A program made the position numbers and the translations under genes. The notes under the pieces were generated by a model. The model worked only from the letters and a program-made list of their open reading frames with translations, did no database searches and was not told where the DNA came from. From assembly GCF_001590605.1 (NCBI RefSeq), contig NZ_CP014504.1, forward strand, positions 5,704,001-5,768,000: DNA of 64,000 nucleotides, given 5' to 3'. Positions 17,682 through 26,864 of this stretch are shown here, piece by piece. Each line of letters begins with the position of its first letter. Positions within the stretch are counted from its first letter, which is position 1. This stretch comes from Pedobacter cryoconitis (GTDB taxonomy: Bacteria; Bacteroidota; Bacteroidia; Sphingobacteriales; Sphingobacteriaceae).

Positions 17682-20600
17682 CTAAAAATCAAAACTTTCG
17701 TATTTAATAGCTTGATCATTGATTTCTTTTTTTCTCTGGACTGCAAAAGGTTTTACAATCGTTTCATATATCAATTCCACTTCAGATGCAACAATTTTTG
17801 AAATCTCAAATGTCTTATTACCACCAATGCCATTAATTGATCCTCCGAGGCGCAATCCTAATCTTTTATCATATAGTAGCATGTACCTATCATGAAATGG
17901 AGACTTATCAATTTGGTTTTTCACGGATATATAAGAGTTTTGCGGGGGAGGCTCTGCTGAGAATTTAGTCCATTCATTTAAGTAAGAACTCCGACCAAAA
18001 TCTCCTTTTGACTCACAGCTTGTGAGAATTGTTACATGGGCATCAAGAGTCCAATCATCCATCTTCTTTATGAAGCTCATCTCACGCTCTGAGAAATATG
18101 GATCTATAATATATATTTCCTTAGCTTCACTATTTTCAACTAAATTTCTTATAAATTGAAATACTTCTGTTTTTTTATCCGCCGTAACCAATATGCTGTT
18201 TGTTGCGGCATTAATATTATAATTCATAGTACTGACTTTTTTATTTGAAATATTACAGATGAGATTGTAGCATAATTTAGCATTTTCATTAGCTGCTTCA
18301 TAGTACTTCAACAAAAGATTATCACGATCTCCATTTTTAATTAGGTTTTCAAGGAAGAATTCATAAAGGGGCATCGAATAGAATATAGGCATTTTCGAAG
18401 CAGAATGTAAGAAAGTCAAAGTTTCGTTTACATCTTTTACTTTTCTTTTGCTAGAATTCAATTGCCCAAGTAGTGACCAAGCTAAATTTCCTTTTTCCCT
18501 TCTATCTTTGATTTTTCCAATTTGGGAATAATCAGATTCTGCAGACTTCCTCAAATCTATACGGTCATAGTGATTGTTAGCTGGCTCCGCCATTTTTTTA
18601 CGTGCCGGATCTGTATCTAAATTCGAAATGAGACGCTGGGCAACAGTCTTATCATATCTGTAGGCAAGATCAATTAATTTTTTAAATGAAGGATATTGAT
18701 CATTTTCATCTAAATTGTAAATGTCAGCTTCAATTTTTTTCAAATAATGATTAAATAAATCAGTAGAAGCCTTAATTGTAAGTTCTAAAATGCTTTCATA
18801 CATTTCGATCCTTTCAGTTAGAGATAAAATTTGATCAGCTTCGTCGAAAGCTTTTTTGAGAAATTCAATCTTTTTCTTTTTATTGTCACCACTTTCAGTG
18901 GCAAGATTACAATAAATTACAGCCCTATCACATGTGTTCTTTATTTTCTTGATTTTTTCTTCGAGATCTGCAAATTCTTTATATATCTTCTCAAAACCGC
19001 CTATATTAAATTGTTCTGCGCATGCTTTTGAGCTTATTGCATATCCGTCATGTTTAATTCCACGACTTACATTGGGTAATTTTTGCGCAATTAGTTTATT
19101 AATCTTACTATATATTTCAGGTTTCTGAACACGTGTAAAGTTATTCGGATTTAATCGTGATAAATTTGATAATTTTCTAATATAGTGGTGTATTAATGCG
19201 TCGTCTTGGCACAATTCTAATAGATTAATGTATTCAATAGCATTTTGATACGTAAAATGAGTTGCACCTTTCAAATCATCATAAGGTTCAGATTCATAGC
19301 AGTTAGTTAACAACACAACACATGTAGAAGATACAATATTTTCCCGTTCAATAATCTTTAAGTTCTTTAAATATAGAAGAAGTGTTTCAGGCTGTGCACA
19401 ATGAATTGCCGAAGCTGATCTTGTTAAAACGTCAACGAACTGTTCATTATTCTCCTTTTTATAAAGTTCAAGAGTTGGGATTATCTTTGCTGTGACTATT
19501 TCAGCGGTAACCCTCTTTTTTCCTATTAAGCCTATTCGCGTTGCTAACTCTGCCCATAATGCTATCTGATCTAGTTTCTCTGGAACATAATTAATTAAAT
19601 AAGCAATCTTATCATATGAATAATCTTTTTTCTGAGTTAATCCCGCATAAATCCTGATCATTAGCCTAATCGATAAAATCAAAGAACCTGTATGAGTCAT
19701 ATCCTCGAAAATATTATCCTTCGATAAGTATTCAGCCTTTGTAAAATAAGTAGTCGCCAATTCAAGATCATATTCCGCAAGAGTTGATGCCAAGCTATAA
19801 CCAAGACTTGCCTTGTCGGCTTGATCCACAATTGCATCGTAATGTTTTAGTAAAAATGCGCTTAGTTTATCTATAAGTTTATCATAGCGAGCATTGAATG
19901 TATTAGCATCGGTTTGTTTGACACGTAATAAAATTATGGCTGTTGATAACACCTCACATTTGTGTGAATTGCTTTCTATCCGCCCAATTAGAGGCAGCAA
20001 TTTGGTAATCATAAATTTATTATTTTTACTTGATTTTATTTGTTCAAAAGCTCCATCAAATATTAAGGTAATGCATTCCGTGATATACTTTTCAGAGTCC
20101 AAGCATGATATAGTAAATTCTAAGTCGTCCAGATTCCAAGTAGAAAACTCCTTCTTTATGTATATTCTGAAACAAGAAAAAAGTGCCTTATTTCTTCTCG
20201 CAGAAGTATTCAAAGAGTTTGCAACCTCGATCGCAAATGGATAATTAACTTCAGCAAGAACTTCTAAAGTACTTTCAAGCTCAGAATGTTGATCTGCGGA
20301 GGATTCAAGAAAAAGAAGTAAACCTGAGGATAATTTTTCTTTCAGGTACTTTTCATCCAAATATAGGCTCTCTAATATGGTAGTTGCATTTTTCTCAAGC
20401 TCCTTATAGAGCTGCCAAAAGTGAGCATAAGCTTCTAATTTTATAGAAATATCAGATATAGTTTCTATGAATTTGGAAAGTTCAATAGTTCTATCATTCG
20501 CTCGGTCTATATCCAGCATTGTTAATGCCTGAATTATAGTCAATTCTAATGATACTTTTCCAATCGTCGGACTGTTTATGGAAATCATTAGATCGTCGAT

Positions 20601-22631
20601 TCGTAGAATCATTTCTTCAACTCTTTCAGGATCTGCAAGATTTTTAATTGGAAAAACTATATCATATAAAACTTCAGTTGAAGGTTTTGTGATGGAAGAC
20701 TCTTGGATAAGAAGATTTAATGAATAGTCCATTATATGAAAAATTCCAGAAGAGCCCGAATGTGCCTTGATCCACTTTCTTAAAAGAAAAAGCCTATCAG
20801 AGCTTTTCTCCACTTTCTCGATTTCTTCTATCAAATCCTTTTCAGGTAGATCATTTATTCCGTGTAAGATGGAGTTTCCAAACTTATCAAAAAACGAGTA
20901 TTTGATTATTTTATCGGATTCAATTTTTAGATCGTCTTCTTTTTTGCCAGCTCCATTTTCTTTTGCAATAATAGATATTATTCCCATGAGCCATTCAATA
21001 GAAGTGTTATTTTGTTTCAATCCAAGTGAACCTTCAATCATTTCTATCGCCCTTTGGGGTAAAAAGTAAGCGAGCCCTATTGCAATTTCTGTTAGGTTTT
21101 CTTTAATATAACCTTCATCAGCATCATTTAATAGCTCTTCAATCTCATCAATTATTAAAGGATCAATATCTTTTTTTGCGATTTTAGACTCTTGAACATA
21201 AAACACTAACATTTTTAACCTATCTTCTTTTAAAACTGAATTAGCTATAACTGTGAATGCATCCTCGGATTTATTTAAATGTATGTAGGCCTTAATTTGC
21301 TCTTTCTTCCCATCACTGGATTGTAACCCAATCAATATACTTCTATGTAATGAAAATCGGAATACATTCTCAAATGAGTTTTTTAATGATGTTGAAGCTT
21401 TAAAACCATAATTAATTTGTTTTTTAATTTCTGCAAATGACTGGCTATTGGAAATAATTAAGTCTAGGTTATCTATTGTGAGTAAGTCTACAATATTATT
21501 CCACTCGTCATTTTTGTGAAACAATGTGGGTAAATTCAAAACTGAGTTGATATCATCCATCGTCGTATAGAACTCAATTAATTTTGCATTAATTTGCTTC
21601 TCAAATCGCTTCAGTTTTATTATTGAATATTGTCGATAAGAATTTGAGACAAAACTTATATTATCCATTTTGAGAGTTAGAAATGAGACGTTCTCAACTA
21701 ATGTTCTAATCTCCTCACTGGTTATATTTAGAATGTTCGCAAGACGATCTATAGATCTAATGTTATCACCAAATGCAAGTAGCGATGTGATCATTATGAT
21801 AGGATTGTCGAATTCAATGTCTGATATATTAGCAGTTTTCCATTCGACTTCTAGTAAGTCATTCTTTTCGGTAATCTCCATATTTGACAGGAAATCATCA
21901 GGGCTGATCCCGCTGTCAATAATTCTTTTTACTTGACTTAAGTTTTCGGGGTGTCCTTTCCAAGTATTATGAATTTCAGTAATAAACTCTTTTGCTTTGA
22001 GGGTATCCTCCAAATTAAAAAGCAGTTTAGTTTCATTTTCTGTAAAACGAGGTACTCTTAATATTTTCGAGCTTTTAAATGTAAGTGGTGGAAGTATTTC
22101 TTTTAGTTCCTCAAGAATACCTGAAACGATGAAATAAAAATTATTGGTTCCCCAAGGGAGGATATATAATGCACTTTTTAGCAATTCAATATCCGATTTT
22201 TCTATCTGATCCAATCCATCTAATATAAAATATAGAGGTTTGTTTTTTTTTCCAGGACTTGTTGTTAAATCGAAAACCAGCTTATTAAAAACTCCCTCTG
22301 TAATGGCAAAATCACTTGGCGGCGATTCACTCTTATTATAAAAATATATTTGACGCCCCAAATCCTCCATAAGATAATCTAGTCTATAAGATGTTCTAAA
22401 CGCGGGATTAATAAAATAAGTGAATGAATTAAATATATATTTTTCAGAGAACTGAAGAAGGATATCAGTTTTTCCTGCACCTTCTTTACCTTCAATAATT
22501 ACTAATTTGCAGGATTTGTCAAAAAGATCTTCTATTTCGTGAACAAGATTGTTCCGGACAACCCTGAATTCAGAAGTGATATGCTGATATGATAATGAAT
22601 GAGTTCTTAAAGAAATGAGATTAGTGTCCAT
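17682..22631 (-). CDS. giant STAND-like P-loop NTPase with helical middle and C-terminal PLD-like domain
   Basis: A 1649-residue protein. The N-terminal NTPase has Walker A GKEGAGKT at residues 48-55 and a Walker B-like LYFILDGLDQIE at 133-144, then an NTPase winged-helix-like region to about 350, as in STAND/NACHT ATPases. Residues about 350-1460 are almost all predicted alpha-helical with many leucine-rich helix pairs, as in TPR-like solenoids. About 1465-1640 resembles a phospholipase-D-like fold: IYIIDPYFSERE near 1506-1517 and FHDRYMLLYDK with HDR at 1580-1582, followed by LRLGGSINGIG. The HDR variant lacks the HxK lysine of true PLDs. It stands alone in the island. A phage-defence role is inferred from architecture and location. 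Confidence 0.75.
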   Translation of the reverse strand: MDTNLISLRTHSLSYQHITSEFRVVRNNLVHEIEDLFDKSCKLVIIEGKEGAGKTDILLQFSEKYIFNSFTYFINPAFRTSYRLDYLMEDLGRQIYFYNKSESPPSDFAITEGVFNKLVFDLTTSPGKKNKPLYFILDGLDQIEKSDIELLKSALYILPWGTNNFYFIVSGILEELKEILPPLTFKSSKILRVPRFTENETKLLFNLEDTLKAKEFITEIHNTWKGHPENLSQVKRIIDSGISPDDFLSNMEITEKNDLLEVEWKTANISDIEFDNPIIMITSLLAFGDNIRSIDRLANILNITSEEIRTLVENVSFLTLKMDNISFVSNSYRQYSIIKLKRFEKQINAKLIEFYTTMDDINSVLNLPTLFHKNDEWNNIVDLLTIDNLDLIISNSQSFAEIKKQINYGFKASTSLKNSFENVFRFSLHRSILIGLQSSDGKKEQIKAYIHLNKSEDAFTVIANSVLKEDRLKMLVFYVQESKIAKKDIDPLIIDEIEELLNDADEGYIKENLTEIAIGLAYFLPQRAIEMIEGSLGLKQNNTSIEWLMGIISIIAKENGAGKKEDDLKIESDKIIKYSFFDKFGNSILHGINDLPEKDLIEEIEKVEKSSDRLFLLRKWIKAHSGSSGIFHIMDYSLNLLIQESSITKPSTEVLYDIVFPIKNLADPERVEEMILRIDDLMISINSPTIGKVSLELTIIQALTMLDIDRANDRTIELSKFIETISDISIKLEAYAHFWQLYKELEKNATTILESLYLDEKYLKEKLSSGLLLFLESSADQHSELESTLEVLAEVNYPFAIEVANSLNTSARRNKALFSCFRIYIKKEFSTWNLDDLEFTISCLDSEKYITECITLIFDGAFEQIKSSKNNKFMITKLLPLIGRIESNSHKCEVLSTAIILLRVKQTDANTFNARYDKLIDKLSAFLLKHYDAIVDQADKASLGYSLASTLAEYDLELATTYFTKAEYLSKDNIFEDMTHTGSLILSIRLMIRIYAGLTQKKDYSYDKIAYLINYVPEKLDQIALWAELATRIGLIGKKRVTAEIVTAKIIPTLELYKKENNEQFVDVLTRSASAIHCAQPETLLLYLKNLKIIERENIVSSTCVVLLTNCYESEPYDDLKGATHFTYQNAIEYINLLELCQDDALIHHYIRKLSNLSRLNPNNFTRVQKPEIYSKINKLIAQKLPNVSRGIKHDGYAISSKACAEQFNIGGFEKIYKEFADLEEKIKKIKNTCDRAVIYCNLATESGDNKKKKIEFLKKAFDEADQILSLTERIEMYESILELTIKASTDLFNHYLKKIEADIYNLDENDQYPSFKKLIDLAYRYDKTVAQRLISNLDTDPARKKMAEPANNHYDRIDLRKSAESDYSQIGKIKDRREKGNLAWSLLGQLNSSKRKVKDVNETLTFLHSASKMPIFYSMPLYEFFLENLIKNGDRDNLLLKYYEAANENAKLCYNLICNISNKKVSTMNYNINAATNSILVTADKKTEVFQFIRNLVENSEAKEIYIIDPYFSEREMSFIKKMDDWTLDAHVTILTSCESKGDFGRSSYLNEWTKFSAEPPPQNSYISVKNQIDKSPFHDRYMLLYDKRLGLRLGGSINGIGGNKTFEISKIVASEVELIYETIVKPFAVQRKKEINDQAIKYESFDF

Positions 22632-22837
22632 AGAGAGGTTAAGTAATTTGGTGATTATTTGTACGAAAGATAACGAAACTTTTATCTTTCTATATCGTCA
22701 TACATCTATTTATGATTTGTTATAAATCTCCGTTGTTTATAATTTATATTCAAAATCCGAAAATTATATTAAGATTCTTTTATTATATTTATAGTGAAGC
22801 TTGTTGTTTGATAAATTTAACAAAAACAATTATAGTT

Positions 22838-23143
22838 ATGGATGTAAAACTCGATATCAATACTTTACCTAGAGATAATCAACATGTAAAATTCCAAGTA
22901 GCGGAAGAGGAAGTGAAAGGAATATGGCATCAAGGGAAGTACAAATCAAATGAGGAATCCATATATGAAACAGACATCTTAATATATGACATGTGGTCAG
23001 AAGTGGTACGTTGGGAACCTATTCAAGATCTTCATCAAAAAGCAGAAATTGATGCTTTAATCGTAAATCCAGATAGACTCGATCCTGATATCAGGGATTT
23101 TGTTATAAAAGAATATAAGGATTTCATTGATTCTAATGGATAG
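22838..23143 (+). CDS. hypothetical acidic protein (101 aa)
   Basis: The ATG at 22838 opens a 101-residue acidic protein (MDVKLDINTLPRDNQHVKFQ); the frame extends upstream to 22712 but that part is AT-rich and unlike a protein. It has a KGIWHQGKYKSNEESIYE strand-turn segment and a helical, acidic C-terminus (RDFVIKEYKDFIDSNG). I recognise no family. It diverges from the giant NTPase gene, so the two share an intergenic regulatory region of about 200 bases; a functional link is only positional. Confidence 0.65.
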   Translation: MDVKLDINTLPRDNQHVKFQVAEEEVKGIWHQGKYKSNEESIYETDILIYDMWSEVVRWEPIQDLHQKAEIDALIVNPDRLDPDIRDFVIKEYKDFIDSNG

Positions 23144-23275
23144 AAATAAAGCAGTCTTTAAAAAACGCAATGTAAGCTTATTAGAGTATGATTTACAATA
23201 GAACACCTTGTTTACATTGAATCATTGTCTAAGGTATATTAATAAACAGTATCAATTGGATACGTTTACTATAAA

Positions 23276-23613
23276 ATGGACGAACCATTTCCTCCTTACA
23301 AAAGATGGTATGCAACTACAGACTATACCCAATTATACCTTTTAGAACTAAGCTTGTTTATTGAATCAATTCAAAATTAAGTAGGTCTGTATGCAGAGCT
23401 TTGAAATTATAGTTGATGGTTTATCACTTAAAGTAATTGCAAATTACCACCTGAACACTTATCAGATAATTTCCAACGGAGACCGAATAGGTTTTATTTA
23501 TTATTTCCAATATAGAAGTTGAAACTAAGTCAGCAGTTTGGTTAGGCTCAAATGCTTTTACAAACAAATATGCTGCGGTTCTTGGTGGTTTTGCTGAAAG
23601 ATATGGTATATAA
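23276..23613 (+). pseudogene. remnants of small genes in a 700-base gap
   Basis: Two short frames follow each other: 23276-23380 (34 aa, starting MDEPFPPYKRWYATTDYTQL) and 23391-23522 (43 aa, MQSFEIIVDGLSLKVIANYH). The second continues after a frameshift near 23520 as SAVWLGSNAFTNKYAAVLGG to a stop at 23613. Together the latter two pieces read like one 70-75-residue protein broken by a frameshift. The rest of 23144-23852 shows nothing else. Family unknown. Confidence 0.35.
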
Positions 23614-23852
23614 GATACACTTCTATATCGATTGATGAACTGGTAAAGATTAGGAAACCACTTATTAGAAAAACTTCACAAGATAGTTTCTCACTTCTTC
23701 TAAGCGAACCTAACCAAGCGAATTTGAGGTTAAAATGTACAAGCATGCGATATTCCTATAATAAGCATCTATATAATTAGTTCAACTCGGTTTAAAAAAT
23801 TCAAATAATAATGATAAAATAAATTACTATATTTAATTACAAACCTCTCATT

Positions 23853-24911
23853 ATGAATAATTTAAAAATATTTAGTTACTTCGCGCTATGCGCCTCACTT
23901 ATCAATTTTTCAATTGGATGTAGTTCTACCAGACTAGCGGAATCAACGGTTGACTTCAAGAGTACTTCAAAACGACTTTTATCGTTGGACTCATCTCTGG
24001 TTATTGCTGATGCTTTGATATTGGATGTAGATACTTCATCTGTTGAACATGCGCACAAAGAATCCTTTGTGACTTTGAAAGATGTCGTTGCCGAACTTTT
24101 CGACCCAGCATCACATCCCTGTCCTTTGCCATCAAATGTTGCTAAAAAGCTCATTTCCAAAATGAAAAAAAAGGAACCTTGGATCCCAATTTATATAGAT
24201 TCATATTTAAAGGGCTTACCTCCAACAGCTAGGTTAGTAAAAGGAACAAGCATCACAGGAGTTTTACATACCGTGACATTAAAGAGAGCAGACGGGAGTA
24301 CATACGAGCGGTTGTTGAAAGATTCTCCAACTTATAAAAATTTGAACATTAATGATTACATCAATACAATTGCGTACGGAAACTTTGCCTATAGCCTTGA
24401 TTGTTCAGGATATATCAATGCTGCTATAGTAGCTTCAGGCATTGCACCATCCGGAGATTTTAAAGCAACTGCTAAAAGCGCGCTTGACAAAAAAAGCTCT
24501 ATGTTTATAGCAGGGGGCACACTTAGTTCCCCAATCATCGGGGCTATATATCCCAGTGGTCTGGACACGGAAATGGATAAAGATACAAGACTATCAATCT
24601 TAAAGTCAATACTGTTGATTCCTGATCTATCAGATTCGGATCTTCTTATCACACCGGAATTGATAGAAGTGATATGGGCTTCAAAACAAGGTGGTTCTAA
24701 TTTTAATGGTGAAGCTGACTTTTCTGCTAGAGGCGGTATCGGTATGGGAGTAGCTCAAGTTTCTGGATCTTTAGGCGCAGGGGGAACTGTTTCACGAACA
24801 GGATCCTTTTCTAGCTTCGACACTTATGTCACTGATACAAAGAAGTCCGAATTAAAACCAATTACTATAAAACAAATTAGGGATCTTACGAGCTCGCTTA
24901 GTGGTAAATAG
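23853..24911 (+). CDS. island lipoprotein with DCSG-like motif, function unknown
   Basis: A 352-residue protein with a lipoprotein signal; the lipobox ends at Cys 23 (FSIGCSSTRL). It has an unrecognised central domain with NFAYSLDCSGYINAAIVASG near residues 176-195, echoing the DCSG of NlpC/P60 cysteine peptidases, but no conserved histidine follows in the expected place. The C-terminal part is glycine-rich (SARGGIGMGVAQVSGSLGAG). It is probably exposed on the outer membrane or in the periplasm. It lies alone between the remnant region and the structured block. Confidence 0.65.
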   Translation: MNNLKIFSYFALCASLINFSIGCSSTRLAESTVDFKSTSKRLLSLDSSLVIADALILDVDTSSVEHAHKESFVTLKDVVAELFDPASHPCPLPSNVAKKLISKMKKKEPWIPIYIDSYLKGLPPTARLVKGTSITGVLHTVTLKRADGSTYERLLKDSPTYKNLNINDYINTIAYGNFAYSLDCSGYINAAIVASGIAPSGDFKATAKSALDKKSSMFIAGGTLSSPIIGAIYPSGLDTEMDKDTRLSILKSILLIPDLSDSDLLITPELIEVIWASKQGGSNFNGEADFSARGGIGMGVAQVSGSLGAGGTVSRTGSFSSFDTYVTDTKKSELKPITIKQIRDLTSSLSGK

Positions 24912-24924
24912 TTAACATTTTTTA

Positions 24925-25458
24925 GCTCACCGCCTGCGAATGGAGCTTTAGGTCTTTGCAGAGACAATGCAAAGCATGGCTGCAAAGAATGTCCACACAA
25001 GAAACTGGCGTAACCTTTGACATCGGCAGAAGCGTTGGGCATTCAAAGGGCATGACAGTTTTGTGGCCTAAAGTGACCGCAGGTGAGCCCATACTAAAAG
25101 ATAGCTGATTCATTAAAATGAAGGAGTTCAACGAGTATCATTTTGAATGAGAGAGAAGCTATCATGGAGCGATGACTTTGCGGAAAGCATTCATGTATGA
25201 CAGATTCTGGGCTGGGATGTGAAGCCAGGATAAACTTATCCTAGCTGAACGGAATTGCGATCTGGCAAACTTAATGCACCGCTTAGGAATGCGGAATACC
25301 TTTTTTCCTGCGACTTGCTTTGTTAATCCTCAGCCAGAATGATAGGACGAATAGTCCGTACTGCCACGGGTTTGATACCACAGCAAGAAGTTTATAATAT
25401 AACCGAATGACCACTCCATCCCTTTCACGGCTTAAGCCGCTTTTCTGTGTAAGGGATG
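24925..25458 (+). ncRNA. candidate structured non-coding RNA
   Basis: This gene-free stretch is visibly richer in G and C than the genes around it and holds many stems. GCTCAC...CTGCG (24925-24938) pairs with CGCAGGTGAGC at 25078-25088. GATAGCT/AGCTATC (25100-25106, 25157-25163) encloses a 12-bp stem with one bulge (25110-25121 with 25138-25150). AGGATAA/TTATCCT lies at 25227-25242. CCGC/GCGG precedes six Ts at 25301. CATCCCTT/AAGGGATG (25417-25424, 25451-25458) encloses CGGC/GCCG. Strand and ends are uncertain, and I cannot match it to a known RNA family. Confidence 0.4.
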
Positions 25459-25519
25459 TTGTTGGGAATTCTATTATTTACTATAAGTAAAAGTAATTAA
25501 TATTGATCAAGCCCTTTAA

Positions 25520-26329
25520 TTACTGTAAGCTCTTAGCCCGTTTCATGTAACCATCAAGATAACCAGAGACACTATGAATCATTGTTTGAAATATGGATTC
25601 TTCCGTAATGGCTTCATTATGTTTATTGATGATGTTCCTGCGAAATGCACGTGTAATGTGACCAGTTGAGTCCCTTAAACTATCATTTTCTCTATCAAAA
25701 TCTAATACAATTACAGGTTCTTTTGTTGATTGTTTTACAAGGTTCTCGTACAAGTTACTGAAAGAAACATCGGTAACTAAGCCCACAGATTGAGTTCCAA
25801 GCCCAATATAAGAAAACGTTTTGGCTGCATAAGAAGCTGCTGCACCAGCAGTAAATACTGATCCTAATAAAGGCCCTGTTGAGCCTAATGTAAATGCACC
25901 ATCCATATATTTTTTACCATAGCCTTTACGTTCAGTATAGAAGTTCTTTCCTTCGCTGAAATGGGCTTTGTTATATGATCTAATATTATAAATCAGGTTA
26001 TTGAAATTACGTATGCCTTGTGGGAATAAGGATTGTAGTCCGTTTACGTTCATTAAGTTTTGGTGATGAGTCGGAGAATTCTCTGTTTTCAACTTACCAA
26101 AAACTTCCTCTATTTTGCCATCAGATCTTGTCGTTTCACCACTCCGTATTCTGCCTTGTTGACCATCAGCAGTTACAGTATCTATAAACCTGCATTGATG
26201 TGTTTGGGTTATTATAGTACGCCCCTGTTCTATAAATTTAATCCATATTCCGTTAAATTGAAGAGAACTAGTATTTGCTCCGTCTCCAGATAACAGAATA
26301 TTGTGAGATTTTATATGCCACGTTTTCAT
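25520..26329 (-). CDS. hypothetical protein with a glycine/alanine-rich hydrophobic stretch
   Basis: A 269-residue protein, second in a two-gene operon: its ATG overlaps the stop of the upstream membrane-protein gene (4 bases). Residues about 143-190 form a Gly/Ala-rich hydrophobic stretch (STGPLLGSVFTAGAAASYAA and onward) that could insert in or associate with a membrane. The first 70 residues look beta-rich and the C-terminus helical. No family is recognised. The pairing with a three-helix membrane protein suggests a membrane-associated pair, which is inference. Confidence 0.65.
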   Translation of the reverse strand: MKTWHIKSHNILLSGDGANTSSLQFNGIWIKFIEQGRTIITQTHQCRFIDTVTADGQQGRIRSGETTRSDGKIEEVFGKLKTENSPTHHQNLMNVNGLQSLFPQGIRNFNNLIYNIRSYNKAHFSEGKNFYTERKGYGKKYMDGAFTLGSTGPLLGSVFTAGAAASYAAKTFSYIGLGTQSVGLVTDVSFSNLYENLVKQSTKEPVIVLDFDRENDSLRDSTGHITRAFRRNIINKHNEAITEESIFQTMIHSVSGYLDGYMKRAKSLQ

Positions 26330-26646
26330 AACTGTATATTTAAGAACCTAATAAGGTAGATTATAAAGGAAATGAAGAGTATATACGCGATCATTCCGAA
26401 GAATCCCGCCTTTTTATTTCCCTCTTTAAAATACCTAAAGGTTGTGAGTCCAAATAAAAATGTAATGGCTATAAATATTAATCCAATTATTACACCCTGA
26501 CGTTGATGGCTATAATATGCTATAAAAGGTAATATCCATAAAATAACCAAAAATGGCTTAACAATCTTATCAGATTTGTATTTCTTATCTGTTAGCATGA
26601 GAATGGCGGGTAAATGTCTATCTATCAAATATAAACAACGGATCAA
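26326..26646 (-). CDS. small three-helix membrane protein
   Basis: A 106-residue protein with three hydrophobic segments (about 31-44, 50-68 and 80-101). The start may instead be the Met at codon 17 (26598), which begins MLTDKKYKSDKIVKPFLVIL. It overlaps the next gene by 4 bases (ATGA), showing translational coupling. Function unknown. Confidence 0.65.
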   Translation of the reverse strand: MIRCLYLIDRHLPAILMLTDKKYKSDKIVKPFLVILWILPFIAYYSHQRQGVIIGLIFIAITFLFGLTTFRYFKEGNKKAGFFGMIAYILFISFIIYLIRFLNIQL

Positions 26647-26812
26647 TATATCTTGTTTTATTTGAATGAATTTTATCCATTAGTTAATTAACAGTATACT
26701 TAGCTTTTCATTTCTAATAATCACACTAATTTGTGTAATAGAACATAAGGAAGTTATCTAATTCCTCTAAATGCTCTTCCATAATTATTGTAGAGAAGAA
26801 GGTTAAATGAAA

Positions 26813-26832
26813 AGAGCCACAAATGCGGCTCT
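26813..26832 (-). terminator. terminator of the YD-like lipoprotein gene
   Basis: AGAGCC (26813-26818) and GGCTCT (26827-26832) form a 6-bp stem followed on the minus strand by TTTTCATTT, just past the stop at 26865. Confidence 0.65.
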
Positions 26833-26864
26833 AATCTTGGTGTGTTGCAATATGTTTTTATACA

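Noticed and set aside
24824..25131. Two reverse-strand frames in the structured block
   Set aside because: They have no protein-like features and lie in a strongly base-paired stretch; an RNA explains the region better.
24925..25458. Group II intron or retron
   Set aside because: No reverse transcriptase is nearby, and I cannot find a GUGYG-type 5' end or a domain V hairpin with AGC and GUUC ends.
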